From NCBI RefSeq assembly GCF_030718085.1, contig NZ_JAVAJF010000002.1, positions 310,001 to 374,000 of the forward strand: a stretch of DNA of 64,000 bases, in the 5' to 3' direction. Positions within the stretch are counted from its first letter, which is position 1; each line of letters opens with the position of its first letter. The notes under the pieces were generated by a model. The model did no database searches and was not told the DNA's origin. It saw nothing but the letters and a program-made list of their open reading frames with translations. Made by a program: the position numbers and the translations under genes. Positions 46,148 to 56,423 of this stretch are shown here, in pieces. Origin of the DNA: Marinobacter sp. MDS2 (GTDB lineage: Bacteria > Pseudomonadota > Gammaproteobacteria > Pseudomonadales > Oleiphilaceae).

Positions 46148-47565
46148 CGCAAGGCGGGAAACCCGTGTTCCGCTTCCAGGGTGTAAGCCAGTTCGAGCAG
46201 TGTGCGTTCGTCGCCGTGCTTGGCCATGAACTGGACTGATATCGGAAGGTTGTTGTTGGTCAATCCCATCGGCACTGAAATAGCTGGAGCTCCGGTGGCA
46301 TTGGCCAAAGGTGTGAAATTGGAATACTGCGTCAGCCGTTCGAACAGGGTATCGAAAGGCACCGTCGGGCTAAGGTGGCCCAGCGGGGGCGTGGTGTGGG
46401 CGAGTACCGGTGTCAATACCGCGTCATAACCGGTCATCTCACGTGCGTAATCGTGCCAGGAGCGCTTCAGGCGCCAAATGGCAGCAGGAAGTTTCCAGAG
46501 ATTCTTACGGGTTCTGCGATCGAGGCCGTGGGTCAGGCCGTTCACCTTGTGTTTATCAAAATCGGGGTGAAGGATCTTATGGCCTTTAAGTTTCATGCCA
46601 AAGGCGAGCATGCCCCAGTAAAGTGCGAAATCGTCCGGGAAGGATTTCGCCACAGGAACGCTCATGGGCTCAACGATATGCCCGGCCTGTTCCAGCAGTT
46701 TGGCCGTTTTCTCAACCGTGGCCCGGGTATCTGCGTCCGTCGGGTGGCCGTTAATGGAGTCGAAGACCAAGCCAATCCGCAGGCGTTTCTCACCCGGGCC
46801 CCGCACATGACCAATCTTGGGTAATTTCCGATTGTAGAAGTAGTGCTCTGCATGGGCGTAAAAGGCGGCACTGTCGCGCACTGACCTTGTCACTACGCCG
46901 TCACTGACGATATCCACGGGCATGCTTTTCGCTGCTTCGTTCAGGATAACCCGACCTCGAGTGGGTTTGAGCCCGATCAGGCCGCAACAGGCGGCGGGAA
47001 TGCGAATGGAGCCACCACCGTCGTTGGCGTGGGCAATTGGCACCACTCCTGCCGCGACCATCGCTGCCGAGCCGCCAGAGGATGCACCGCTGGAGTAGGC
47101 CAGGTTCCATGGGTTTCGGGTCGGTTCGCTGTTGGCAAACTCGGTGGAGGCATTGAATCCGAATTCCGGCAGAGTGCTCTTGCCGAGGCATATGTAACCC
47201 TGCGCCAGCATCTGTTCAACAAATGGGCTGGTGGCTTGGGCGGGGCTGAGCGGCACAGCTGCGGAGCCGTGTCCGCTGGGTAAACCTTTTACGTCTACGT
47301 TGTCTTTGATGAATGTCGGAACGCCCGCGAACGGAGATTGAGACGCACCTGCCACTTCGGCGTGCGCCCGTGCTTGCTCGTAATTGTCGGTGGCTACACC
47401 ATTGAGTACTGCCTGAGCCTGCCTGGATCTTGCAATCGCCGCTTCGGCGACTTCACCTGCAGATACTTCGCCGCAGCGAATTCGTTCGGCGAGATCTGTC
47501 GCATCGGACGAGCCGAGCGCATCATCCTGAAAACAGTGAAAAGAGGCAGGCTGTTTGTGGTCCAT
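46144..47565 (-). CDS. Amidase-signature family hydrolase
   Basis: A 473-residue amidase-signature enzyme. The catalytic triad is visible: Lys in FIKDNVDVKG, and cis-Ser/Ser nucleophile in SSGASSGGSAAMVAAG with GGSIRIPAACCG behind it. Family members hydrolyse linear amides; a GatA role is unlikely because no gatB or gatC is nearby. GGAG lies six nt before the ATG. The substrate is unknown. Confidence 0.9.
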   Translation of the reverse strand: MDHKQPASFHCFQDDALGSSDATDLAERIRCGEVSAGEVAEAAIARSRQAQAVLNGVATDNYEQARAHAEVAGASQSPFAGVPTFIKDNVDVKGLPSGHGSAAVPLSPAQATSPFVEQMLAQGYICLGKSTLPEFGFNASTEFANSEPTRNPWNLAYSSGASSGGSAAMVAAGVVPIAHANDGGGSIRIPAACCGLIGLKPTRGRVILNEAAKSMPVDIVSDGVVTRSVRDSAAFYAHAEHYFYNRKLPKIGHVRGPGEKRLRIGLVFDSINGHPTDADTRATVEKTAKLLEQAGHIVEPMSVPVAKSFPDDFALYWGMLAFGMKLKGHKILHPDFDKHKVNGLTHGLDRRTRKNLWKLPAAIWRLKRSWHDYAREMTGYDAVLTPVLAHTTPPLGHLSPTVPFDTLFERLTQYSNFTPLANATGAPAISVPMGLTNNNLPISVQFMAKHGDERTLLELAYTLEAEHGFPALR

Positions 47566-47615
47566 TCCATACTCCGGATCAATCGATTGGAGCTAAACCA
47601 TAACGCAGCTTGAAA

Positions 47616-47649
47616 CGTGACGACATATCATTTCAGGTATGTCGTCACG
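47616..47649. repeat. 12-bp perfect inverted repeat between amidase and djlA
   Basis: CGTGACGACATA (47616-47627) and TATGTCGTCACG (47638-47649) form a perfect stem with a 10-nt loop. It could be the djlA 3' hairpin (it is followed by TTTC on the minus strand) or an operator 51 bp before the amidase start. Confidence 0.65.
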
Positions 47650-47698
47650 ATCAGTAGGGGAGTTTTTGACAGTTGGGACGTGGGCGACTTTGGGGTGT

Positions 47699-48481
47699 TT
47701 AAGACGCCTTTTTTCTGGCGTCCTTGATGACGTCGTAGGCGTGGCTGATTTCTCGTGTGCGTTCTTCCGCCATTTCCCGCATGCTCTCGGGCAGGCCTTT
47801 GCCTGCCAGTTTGTCGGGATGGTTTTCGCTCATCAATTTGCGGTACGCGCGTTTGATTTCGGTATCGGAAGCGGCTGGTGCAACGCCGAGTACCTTATAA
47901 GCATCCTCCAGTTGCTGACCGGTCGAATAATTCGTGCTGCTGCCGGCCTGGCCTGCGTGAGCGCCGCGCAACATGGCTTCGAGCTGGTCTACCTGGCTTT
48001 CAGGCAGGCCCAGCCCTCTGGCAATGCGCAGTAGCATTTCGTGTTCGGCGGGGTGAACCTGGCCATCGGCCGCGACCGCGGATACCTGAATCTGAAGAAA
48101 CATCTGAAGCAGGGCCGGCTGCCGGCCCGCAGCCGCAAGAAACTGCTGAAGCGCGGCGTCTAAATCAAAATCCGGCTGCTTACCGCGGTTAAACGCCGCT
48201 TTGGCGATCGCCTTTTGCTCTTCGTTGAGCCGGAACCGTACGAACATGGTTTCAGCCATTTGGATCTCATCGCGGCTGACCACTCCGTCGGCTTTGCACA
48301 AGGCACCCATTACCGAGAATGCCGATTCTATGAAATTCTGCTGAATGTGCTGCAGCCCGCCGACCAGCTTGCTTTTCAGACGCTGAAACAGGAAAGCGCC
48401 AATGGCAGCGCCAATCAAAAAGCCGGGAAAGCGGCCAAAGGCGTAACCGATCAGGCCACCAAAGATCATAGCGAACAGCAT
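47699..48481 (-). CDS. djlA: Co-chaperone DjlA (membrane-anchored J protein)
   Basis: A 260-residue protein with an N-terminal Gly-rich membrane segment (MLFAMIFGGLIGYAFGRFPG), a central TerB-like helical domain (about 45-165, with GVVSRDEI and GQVHPAEHEM pairs) and a C-terminal J domain with the HPD motif in MSENHPDKLAGKG. The order is specific to DjlA, which stimulates DnaK at the inner membrane. AAAGGA precedes the ATG by 7 nt. Confidence 0.94.
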   Translation of the reverse strand: MLFAMIFGGLIGYAFGRFPGFLIGAAIGAFLFQRLKSKLVGGLQHIQQNFIESAFSVMGALCKADGVVSRDEIQMAETMFVRFRLNEEQKAIAKAAFNRGKQPDFDLDAALQQFLAAAGRQPALLQMFLQIQVSAVAADGQVHPAEHEMLLRIARGLGLPESQVDQLEAMLRGAHAGQAGSSTNYSTGQQLEDAYKVLGVAPAASDTEIKRAYRKLMSENHPDKLAGKGLPESMREMAEERTREISHAYDVIKDARKKAS

Positions 48482-48585
48482 TCAGGATTCCTTTAGGTCA
48501 TTATCAATAGCTGAAATATACGGGTTTTTTGTCGTGACTTCATGAACAGGCTTTCATTCATCGGCATGTTTCGGTCGTGACAACA

Positions 48586-49866
48586 CTATTGCAACCAGGC
48601 CGCCAGTAAGCCTGCGGCAAGAGAGAGCATCATAGGGACGGCAACCAGGAGCCCGACATGGCGGTTGCCAATGGCCCAGGCAATACCGGACTTCACCAGA
48701 TTGTTGACTGAGGCGGCAACGACAATCCCCAGAACCGCCGCTTCCATACCCAGGCCGTTGTTAGACATACGAGTCAGCGACAAAGTGATGGCATCGACAT
48801 CGGCTATGCCAGAGGTGGCGGCGAGGGCATAGATGCCGGCATCGCCAAAGGTGTTTTTAAGAAACTCACCGAGCAGCAAGATCGCTGTTAGCAACACACC
48901 AAATACCGCTGCGGATGCGAGGTCCAAGGGGTTCTGGGACAGGATGGGTTGGCTCACCGATTTATGTCGGATGTTGCTGCGCCAGATATAAAACGCGGGG
49001 CCGTATAAAAACACGGTCATCACCAGCACGGGCATGACAAGGTCAGGTAACAGCGCGGGATTGATGATCAGGCAGTAAACCAGAATGCGGGGGAACATGG
49101 TACCACAGGCAATCAGAATCCCTGCGGCGAACTGCGGGTTGAGCACGGGATTTTGTTTCGACTGGCGAGCAAAATGCAGCGTTAGCGCGGTTGACGAACT
49201 GAGGCCGGCAAAAAGGCTGGTGAACAATATGCCTTTCTGGGTGCCGGCCACGCGGATGGCAAAATAGCCGACGAAGGAGATGGAGGCGATCATCACCACC
49301 ATCCACCAGATTTCTCTGGGATTCAGCACTCCACCAGGCCCCATCCGCTCGTCGGGCAACAAGGGCAGCATGACCACCGAAATCAGCAATAGCTTCAGTG
49401 CGGCGTCCAGTTCATGAGCCTGCAGTTTCCTAACCCAATTATGAATTTCTTGTTTGTTGTCCAGAATCAGGGCGGTGACAACCGCAGCGGCAGTCGCAAT
49501 CACCGGGTCGATGGCAACGGCGACGGCGCCAAAGCAGAAGGTCAGAAGCATGCCGATCAAACCGGTGATGCTGAAGTTACGAATGTGTGTCAGACGCTCC
49601 CGATAGGCAACCAGCCCGATGGCTGCGACGCAAAAGAGCAGTGCGGGGAAGGCCCAAACGGTTATTTCGGTGGCCAGAACCGCTGATAAACCACCAAGAA
49701 AACCCACCAGTGAGAAAGTTCGGATACCGGCAATGCGTTCCCCGGCCTTTTGTTCTCTGGCCCCCCAGCCTCGTTCAAGGCCAACGATGGCTCCAAGCAG
49801 TAATGATAAGGCCAGGTGGAGAGCGGTTTGGTTCGAGGCAATAAACTGGCTTGCAACATCATCCAT
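48586..49866 (-). CDS. MgtC/SapB N-domain plus DUF4010 membrane protein
   Basis: A 426-residue polytopic protein. The N-terminal ~150 residues are MgtC/SapB-like (LLGAIVGLERGWGAREQKAGERIAGIRTF), and the rest is a DUF4010-type membrane domain with AGLSSSTALTLHFARQSK and ATSGIADVDAITLSL. The function of the fused family is not established; a role in ion or Mg2+ homeostasis is suggested only by the MgtC part. No other gene shares its transcript. Confidence 0.87.
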   Translation of the reverse strand: MDDVASQFIASNQTALHLALSLLLGAIVGLERGWGAREQKAGERIAGIRTFSLVGFLGGLSAVLATEITVWAFPALLFCVAAIGLVAYRERLTHIRNFSITGLIGMLLTFCFGAVAVAIDPVIATAAAVVTALILDNKQEIHNWVRKLQAHELDAALKLLLISVVMLPLLPDERMGPGGVLNPREIWWMVVMIASISFVGYFAIRVAGTQKGILFTSLFAGLSSSTALTLHFARQSKQNPVLNPQFAAGILIACGTMFPRILVYCLIINPALLPDLVMPVLVMTVFLYGPAFYIWRSNIRHKSVSQPILSQNPLDLASAAVFGVLLTAILLLGEFLKNTFGDAGIYALAATSGIADVDAITLSLTRMSNNGLGMEAAVLGIVVAASVNNLVKSGIAWAIGNRHVGLLVAVPMMLSLAAGLLAAWLQ

Positions 49867-50096
49867 GCAGTTTTTCCGTAAATAGTGAGCCGTTGTGTTT
49901 CAGTTTAGGAAATTACAGAGCGCGGGGCATCTTTGGCCTGCGCGGTTGTGGGGGTTTGTTACTTTTTTGGGCAGTTTCTGGTAAGCTTCGCGCCCCAAAA
50001 TCTGTAGTTATCTGCCTTCCCTGGGTTTTCTGTGCGCTGTTTTAGCTGCGCATGTGACTGTTTCTTTTTTCTCTGTGTAACTGGATATCCCCAACC

Positions 50097-51584
50097 ATGG
50101 TGAACTCACTTAAACAAGATTGGCTCTCGAACATTCGAGGTGATTTGCTGTCCGGCATCGTGGTGGCTCTGGCGCTGATACCCGAGGCCATCGCGTTCTC
50201 GATCATTGCGGGTGTTGATCCCAAGATCGGGCTTTATGCGTCTTTCTGCATCGCCGTTATTATCGCGTTTGTGGGTGGCCGGCCCGGTATGATTTCGGCG
50301 GCGACCGGTGCTATGGCACTGCTGATGGTGACCTTGGTAAAAGAACATGGCCTTCAGTATTTGCTGGCTGCCACGCTTCTGACCGGTGTGTTTCAGATAG
50401 CCGCCGGCTACCTGAAGCTGGGTAGTTTGATGCGTTTTGTGTCCCGCTCGGTGGTGACCGGTTTCGTAAACGCGCTGGCCATTCTGATTTTCATGGCTCA
50501 GTTGCCTGAACTGACCAACGTAACCTGGCACGTGTATGCCATGACGGCGACCGGGCTGGGTATTATTTATTTGTTCCCCTATGTACCCAAGGTGGGCAAG
50601 CTGATCCCGTCTCCTCTGGTGTGCATTATCTCTATGACCGCCGTGGCCATGCTTCTGAACCTGGACATCCGCACGGTCGGCGATATGGGTGAACTGCCGG
50701 ATACCCTGCCGATTTTCCTGTGGCCTGATGTGCCGTTCAACCTCGAAACACTGATGATTATTTTGCCGTATTCTGCCGGGTTGGCGGTGGTAGGTTTGCT
50801 GGAATCCATGATGACCGCAACCATCGTGGATGATCTGACGGATACCACCAGTGACCGTAACCGGGAGTGTAAAGGTCAGGGCATCGCCAATATTGGCTCT
50901 GGTCTGCTGGGCGGTATGGCGGGTTGTGCCATGATCGGTCAGTCTGTCATCAATATTAAATCGGGCGGCCGTGGCCGTTTGTCGACGCTGACAGCGGGTG
51001 TGTTTTTGCTGGTGATGGTGTTGGTGCTTGATGAGTGGCTGGTGCAGATTCCGATGGCCGCGCTGGTTGCCGTGATGATCATGGTGTCTATTGGTACGTT
51101 CAGCTGGACCTCCATTCGGGATCTGAAGAATCACCCGCTTTCGACTAACATCGTGATGGTGGTAACGGTCGTGGTTGTGGTTGCTACCCATAACCTGGCG
51201 TTCGGTGTTTTGGCGGGCGTGCTGCTGGCGTCCTTGTTCTTCGCCAATAAAGTGGGGCATTACATGGCGGTGACTTCCGAGCTGGACGAAGCAACCAATA
51301 CCCGTCGTTATACGGTAACCGGCCAGGTGTTCTTCAGTTCTTCAGAAAAGTTCACGGCTTCCTTTGACTTCAAAGAAGCGGTTGATAATGTTGTGATTGA
51401 CCTCAGTCGCGCCCATTTTTGGGACATCACTGCAGTTGGTGCCTTGGATAAGGCCGTAATCAAGTTCCGCCGAGAGGGTGCGGATGTCGAGGTGATTGGC
51501 CTGAACGAAGCCAGTGCAACGATTGTTGACCGGTTCGGAGTGCACGATAAACCCGAAGCGGTAGATCAGCTGATGGGGCACTGA
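50097..51584 (+). CDS. SulP (SLC26) family anion transporter
   Basis: A 495-residue permease with the SulP N-terminal signature [22 protein letters not shown] and [21 protein letters not shown], then [14 protein letters not shown], and a C-terminal STAS domain from about 395 ([20 protein letters not shown]). Members carry sulfate, bicarbonate or dicarboxylates; the substrate is not decided by sequence. It is followed by a tandem universal stress protein gene, a recurrent pairing for SulP proteins, suggesting regulation by Usp binding (inference). Confidence 0.92.
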   Translation: MVNSLKQDWLSNIRGDLLSGIVVALALIPEAIAFSIIAGVDPKIGLYASFCIAVIIAFVGGRPGMISAATGAMALLMVTLVKEHGLQYLLAATLLTGVFQIAAGYLKLGSLMRFVSRSVVTGFVNALAILIFMAQLPELTNVTWHVYAMTATGLGIIYLFPYVPKVGKLIPSPLVCIISMTAVAMLLNLDIRTVGDMGELPDTLPIFLWPDVPFNLETLMIILPYSAGLAVVGLLESMMTATIVDDLTDTTSDRNRECKGQGIANIGSGLLGGMAGCAMIGQSVINIKSGGRGRLSTLTAGVFLLVMVLVLDEWLVQIPMAALVAVMIMVSIGTFSWTSIRDLKNHPLSTNIVMVVTVVVVVATHNLAFGVLAGVLLASLFFANKVGHYMAVTSELDEATNTRRYTVTGQVFFSSSEKFTASFDFKEAVDNVVIDLSRAHFWDITAVGALDKAVIKFRREGADVEVIGLNEASATIVDRFGVHDKPEAVDQLMGH

Positions 51585-51660
51585 CGTGCCCCGTGTCAAC
51601 GCAAATGCGGATGGGCAATGCCATAATAACAAACAGAATTCTGATAAAGGCGAGGCAGAC

Positions 51661-52512
51661 ATGTTGAGAGTTGTAGCCTGTATTGATGGTTCCAGAGCTG
51701 TGCACGCTGTGTGCGATTACTCAGCCTGGGCAAGCCGGCACATGGAAGCACCCTTGATGCTGTTGCACGTTCTGGATGACGAACGTTATCCGTCGGAGCC
51801 GGATCTGGCCGGCAATATCGGCCTCGGGAGTCGTGAGCAGCTTTTGACCGAGCTGGCGGAACTCGATCGCAAGCGGTCCAAGTTGGCACTTGAGCATGGA
51901 CACCACATGCTGGACGAGGCGGAAAGCCGGATTACCGCCTCGGGCACGGCTGAGGTGGTGAAACGGCAGCGCCACGGTAACCTGACCGACTCTCTGGTGG
52001 CACTGGAACACGACACCCGATTGTTCGTAATGGGTTTGCACGGTGAGAGCAGCTCGGACAGCAATCTGCATGTCGGTAGCCAACTGGAAACCGTGATTCG
52101 CAGTGTGCAGCGCCCGATTCTTCTGGTGCCGGATGAGTTTTCTGAGCCGAAAACCGCCATGCTGGCGTTTGACGGAAGCGCAACCGCGTTCAAAGGGGTG
52201 GAGATGCTGGCGGCAAGCCCGGTTTTGAAAGGCATACCGCTGCACTTGGTGATGGTGGGTCCCGATACCGCTGATAACTGGGAACAGCTGAAGAAAGCCA
52301 AAGCCAAGCTGTCTGGGTTGGATGTGGAGATCACCCTGGCCATTCGGCAGGGCGATGTGGAACCCACCTTGCACGCCTACCAGAAAGAGCAGGGTATCGA
52401 CATGCTGGTCATGGGCGCCTACGGTCATTCTCGCATTCGGCAGTTCCTGGTGGGTAGCACCACCACGACCATGCTGAAATCCGCAACCAAGCCGTTGGTT
52501 ATTCTTCGCTAA
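51661..52512 (+). CDS. Tandem universal stress protein
   Basis: A 283-residue protein made of two UspA domains. Domain 1 begins LRVVACIDGSRAVHAV; domain 2 begins near 155 (KTAMLAFDGSATAFKG) and ends with the ATP-binding type GAYGHSRIRQFLVGSTTTTML. Only the second half carries a complete G-2x-G-9x-G(S/T)-like loop. The ATG at 51661 is the natural UspA start; an in-frame start at 51586 would add 25 polar residues. It lies 76 bp after the SulP gene and 15 bp before the PLD gene. Confidence 0.92.
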   Translation: MLRVVACIDGSRAVHAVCDYSAWASRHMEAPLMLLHVLDDERYPSEPDLAGNIGLGSREQLLTELAELDRKRSKLALEHGHHMLDEAESRITASGTAEVVKRQRHGNLTDSLVALEHDTRLFVMGLHGESSSDSNLHVGSQLETVIRSVQRPILLVPDEFSEPKTAMLAFDGSATAFKGVEMLAASPVLKGIPLHLVMVGPDTADNWEQLKKAKAKLSGLDVEITLAIRQGDVEPTLHAYQKEQGIDMLVMGAYGHSRIRQFLVGSTTTTMLKSATKPLVILR

Positions 52513-52527
52513 TCAGGAACGTCCGTC

Positions 52528-54087
52528 ATGCCCGGCAAGCTGCAGACTTCGCTTATCAAGTCATTGAGTTTGTGGCTTCTGTTAGGGGGGTTGACGGGGT
52601 GCGCCTCGGCGCTCAAACCGCTCGAGCATGATCAGAATCTGGCACACGAAGCAGTGGCTGATTCGTTCTTCACTCAGCAGGCGGAAAAACATCTATCCGA
52701 CAGTCAGCCGGATACAGGGTTTCTGCTCCTCAATACAGGCCGCGATGCGTTTCTCGTGCGTGCGGCACTTATCGAATCTGCCAGCCAATCTGTTGATGCC
52801 CAATACTATATCTGGAATGACGACAACTCCGGGCGTTATCTTGCCGGCCGTTTGTTAGCGGCGGCAGAGCGTGGCGTTAATGTCCGGCTGTTGCTGGACG
52901 ACATCAACGTGGCCGGTAAGGAATCGTTGTTTGCCGTACTGAACGGTCATCCTAATATTCGCGTTCGCATCTTCAATCCGGCTCGCTCGCGCAGCGGTAT
53001 TGGCCGTTTCTTATCATTGATTCTCGATTTCGACCGCATTAACCGACGCATGCACAACAAAACGTTTGTGGCGGATGGCTATGCCGGCATTGCCGGAGGC
53101 CGAAATATCGGTGACGAGTATTTTGATGAGCATTCTGAGCTGAATTTTCGGGACCGTGACGTCATGGCACTGGGTCCTTTGGTTGGCGATATGACCGACA
53201 ATTTCGAAGCCTATTGGAATAGTCAGTGGTCGTACCCGCTTGAAGATATCTACCAGCCACAACCTCCGGAACTGGCCGTCAGCGCCCGGTCACGCTTGAT
53301 TAATGAAACGGCGCAGGCTCAGTCATTTAAAGCGATACCACCTCAAGGGCATGAGGCTGCAGACACTTTGCTGGAGGAGCGCTTTGCCAGCTTGATTCAA
53401 GCACCGGCCAAGCTGGTGTATGACCTGCCACCGAAAGACCCGGAAGCTCCCACAGATACGCCGAAGCTCACAGCGCAGGCTCTTTACGGATTGGTTTCAC
53501 AGGCCGAGACAGAAATTTTGGTGGAATCGGCGTATTTTGTATTGGCTGATGAGCAGCTCAGCGATTTGCGCGAGGTGGTGAAGCCGGGGCTTTCGATACG
53601 TGCGATTACCAACTCGCTGGCATCGAACGATTTGGTGACCAATCATTCGGCCTACGCCCGGTGGCGCGAAGAAATGCTTGAAAGTGGCATCGAGCTATAC
53701 GAACTTCGTCCTGATGCAAAAGGATGTAAAGCGTGGGTCCTTAATGAAGCGGCTTGTGATAGCGGCGCCGTCAGTCTCCATTCCAAAGCCGTTGTATTTG
53801 ACCAGCGTACTTTGTTTGTAGGTTCGCTCAATGTAAATCTTCGCTCAATCTATTTGAACGGTGAAACGGTGCTGATCATTCAGAGCCCGGAAATGGCTAA
53901 AGCCGTATCTGACGATATCCGTCATTCCATGACACCCGGAAACAGCTGGCATGTGACACTGGATGAGAATGGCGATTTATTGTGGCAATCGGCAGATCAA
54001 CAGGTGCATCAAGAACCGGATGTTGGTTTCTGGCGCCGAGCGAAATCCCGTTTCTTGTCTTGGCTGCCGCTGGAAAAGTATCTATAA
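52528..54087 (+). CDS. Phospholipase D-like lipoprotein, cardiolipin synthase C type
   Basis: A 519-residue protein with a lipoprotein signal (GGLTGCAS, lipobox Cys near residue 25) and two HKD domains: RRMHNKTFVADGYAGIAGG with GGRNIGDEYF, and LHSKAVVFDQRTLFVGSLN. This layout matches ClsC/YmdC-type phosphatidyltransferases, which act at the membrane on phospholipids. Its short distance from the Usp gene suggests co-transcription. The lipid specificity is inferred. Confidence 0.88.
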   Translation: MPGKLQTSLIKSLSLWLLLGGLTGCASALKPLEHDQNLAHEAVADSFFTQQAEKHLSDSQPDTGFLLLNTGRDAFLVRAALIESASQSVDAQYYIWNDDNSGRYLAGRLLAAAERGVNVRLLLDDINVAGKESLFAVLNGHPNIRVRIFNPARSRSGIGRFLSLILDFDRINRRMHNKTFVADGYAGIAGGRNIGDEYFDEHSELNFRDRDVMALGPLVGDMTDNFEAYWNSQWSYPLEDIYQPQPPELAVSARSRLINETAQAQSFKAIPPQGHEAADTLLEERFASLIQAPAKLVYDLPPKDPEAPTDTPKLTAQALYGLVSQAETEILVESAYFVLADEQLSDLREVVKPGLSIRAITNSLASNDLVTNHSAYARWREEMLESGIELYELRPDAKGCKAWVLNEAACDSGAVSLHSKAVVFDQRTLFVGSLNVNLRSIYLNGETVLIIQSPEMAKAVSDDIRHSMTPGNSWHVTLDENGDLLWQSADQQVHQEPDVGFWRRAKSRFLSWLPLEKYL

Positions 54088-54127
54088 GTGTCTTAGGCAG
54101 CACGCCTCACCGCAGCGTATTGATGTG

Positions 54128-56143
54128 CTACTGTGAATTCGAATTCTGCGTAGGCAGAATTTGGGAGCGAAGGTAATAATCCATCAATCGGTGATAATCC
54201 TCTGCCCAACCAGCGTCGAATGGCCGCTTTTCTTCCGGGTTTGGCTGATTAAATAGAGGGTCATCGTCTTGCCAGGGGTAAAACAGACCGGATCTGTCGT
54301 TACTGAACGCGCCATACTTATTGATGCTGCGCTTCAGGTTGAATCCCACGTTGCTGACCCCGTGGGGGCTTAGAAGGTTCTCGCCACCCAGAGTAATATA
54401 GTCTTGGTCTGACAAGCTGTGATGATAGAGCGTGGGAAAAATATCCCGATGTGACCCGATGCGTAGAGGGTCATACCGATGGGATACGTTTTCAAGAATT
54501 GGCTCCGGCACGTGTAACAGAAATGGTACCGCATAGGTGAGGCCGTATTCTGTGGGCTCATGTATGCTCAAGTTTCGCACGCGGTGGTCGCCGGTTACCG
54601 CAATAATGGTGTTGTCGCGAAGCGTCGTTGACTGTTTGATGCCTGACATAAATTGGCCCAGCGCATCCGAGGCGTACTGGAAAGTTTCAAGCAGTACGCT
54701 GGCCTCTTCTCCTTCATATTCGGCCATCGCGGCAAACCGGTCACTGAGTTCCGTCGGCCTAGGCTCGTAGATTTCCGGTACCTGGTACGGTGAATGATTG
54801 GTGGTGGTCATAATAAAAAGCAGGGTAGGTTTGTCCGCTTCTTCCAGTACCTTGTTGGCGAACTGGAACATAAAACCATCAGGTACACCCCAGGTTCCTG
54901 AGTATTCGTCCGCTTCCGGAATGGCTTCGATGATGTCATTTTCATCATAGACGCGGTCGAATCCCTGCCTTGGCAGGTAGCTGGCCAGGTTGCGCCACAT
55001 GCCATTTCCACCGTACAAAAACGCCACCTCATAGCCCGCCCGCTTGTAAGGTAGAACCGCAGAGCTCGGCAATGCGACCGTTTGGGCCGAGGAGTGGCTG
55101 ATGGTCGCTACAGGGCTATGAAACAGTGTCATAACAATACTGTCGATGGTCCCGGATGTGCCCGCTAAAAAGCGCTTGAACAGAAAGTCGTCCTTGAAAT
55201 GCGGGCGAAGTCGTCCTAATAAGTCGTTTTCCGGAGGGTTGTCTTCCACCAGAACATTCATGCCCATTCCCTCCATCATCGTCACAACCACATGGGGCGG
55301 ATGCTCTTGGAGGTATTCGTTTTCCGGCGTGTGGTAGACCGGGGTTGGCTGGCCCAGAACTTTTTCCATCTGGGCGGTCAGTTCGGCCTCAGAAACAGGT
55401 TCAAAGCGCTGTTGTTCCTTATAATCAGAGGTTGCCCACTCCAGCGCCATGAATACGTTTGGGGTGACCATGTTGAGCGGTTTGTATTGGGAAACGCTTG
55501 CGTGATAACGCTTAAGGGGATGGCTGTCTAGAGTGCCCCGCGCCGTGACAAAAGTGGACAGAAACATGGCGACAACGGCCAGTGCGGTAACGCCCCAGTG
55601 CCAGTGCGCTCGTGGGTTAATTCGGCCCAACCGACTGCGGAGGAACCTCCGGGAGAAGAAATAGGCCAGCGCGCCGATCCCAAAAGCCACCAGAGAACCG
55701 CGTATGACAGGGTAGTCTTCCCAGATATTGACAAGCACTGCGGTGGAGTCATCTTCCCATAGGCCGAACACAAACAGATCTACATAACTGCCGTAGGTCG
55801 TGTAGTAATAGAAATTGCAGATGCAGCCAATAACATAGAGGGTGGCTATAGCGGTATGGTAGCCGATCGAAAATCTTAACCAGCGCCGGTAAGCGCCGTG
55901 AAATGCCGCGGCAACAAGGCCGCTCAACAAAAGCGGAGAATAGGCAATCGCGGTGACCTTGGCATCAAAACGCCCGCCAACAAAAAAAGCCTGCCAGATA
56001 TCATCTCCAACCCCTGTTTCTGGCAACACATCCCGTATATGCAAAAAAAACAGGTAGCGTGAAACCAACAGGATGCTGAAGGAAAACAGAAAACATTTGA
56101 TTAAAAAAATCGACAGCTGACGAAAGCGGGACTGGTATTTCAT
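54128..56143 (-). CDS. LtaS-like sulfatase-fold phosphoglycerol transferase
   Basis: A 671-residue protein: four to five N-terminal membrane helices (to about residue 190), then a periplasmic alkaline-phosphatase-fold domain. Metal and nucleophile elements: VVVTMMEGMGMN (Glu), the Thr-containing AGTSGTIDSIVM, and VTGDHRVRNL (Asp-His). This is the lipoteichoic-acid-synthase/OpgB class. In Gram-negatives, members add phosphoglycerol or similar groups to periplasmic glycans or lipids; the acceptor here is unknown. Convergent with the PLD lipoprotein. Confidence 0.9.
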   Translation of the reverse strand: MKYQSRFRQLSIFLIKCFLFSFSILLVSRYLFFLHIRDVLPETGVGDDIWQAFFVGGRFDAKVTAIAYSPLLLSGLVAAAFHGAYRRWLRFSIGYHTAIATLYVIGCICNFYYYTTYGSYVDLFVFGLWEDDSTAVLVNIWEDYPVIRGSLVAFGIGALAYFFSRRFLRSRLGRINPRAHWHWGVTALAVVAMFLSTFVTARGTLDSHPLKRYHASVSQYKPLNMVTPNVFMALEWATSDYKEQQRFEPVSEAELTAQMEKVLGQPTPVYHTPENEYLQEHPPHVVVTMMEGMGMNVLVEDNPPENDLLGRLRPHFKDDFLFKRFLAGTSGTIDSIVMTLFHSPVATISHSSAQTVALPSSAVLPYKRAGYEVAFLYGGNGMWRNLASYLPRQGFDRVYDENDIIEAIPEADEYSGTWGVPDGFMFQFANKVLEEADKPTLLFIMTTTNHSPYQVPEIYEPRPTELSDRFAAMAEYEGEEASVLLETFQYASDALGQFMSGIKQSTTLRDNTIIAVTGDHRVRNLSIHEPTEYGLTYAVPFLLHVPEPILENVSHRYDPLRIGSHRDIFPTLYHHSLSDQDYITLGGENLLSPHGVSNVGFNLKRSINKYGAFSNDRSGLFYPWQDDDPLFNQPNPEEKRPFDAGWAEDYHRLMDYYLRSQILPTQNSNSQ

Positions 56144-56423
56144 CTGAGAAATGGCAACACGCGTTAAGAGGAACGGATATCAACAACCGGCTCAATCACA
56201 GACTGTTGTATGTTAACGGGCCCGAACAGCAGCGACGTTATGCATAACAAGGACGTACGTCTGAGCCAATCCACAGGGTGGGGCTATTGTAGCGTGTGAG
56301 TTTGTTAGTGAACAATCCTGTGAATTACAGCGATGTTATGAGGAATGAGAGGATTCGAATGGGTTGAGGGCAAGTCTTGATTGCGACATGTGTCTGGTGA
56401 TGTGCGCCAATGTTTTCGATGCT
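56144..56423. other. 280-bp spacer upstream of the LtaS-like gene
   Basis: No ORF of note. It should contain the promoter of the LtaS-like gene and the 3' end of the flavoprotein transcript region. A 12-bp perfect palindrome GTTATGCATAAC sits at 56237-56248. Nothing else is recognised. Confidence 0.4.

Noticed and set aside
56345..56370. T-arm-like GGATTCGAAT suggesting a tRNA
   Set aside because: No acceptor stem, anticodon arm or D arm can be built around it.
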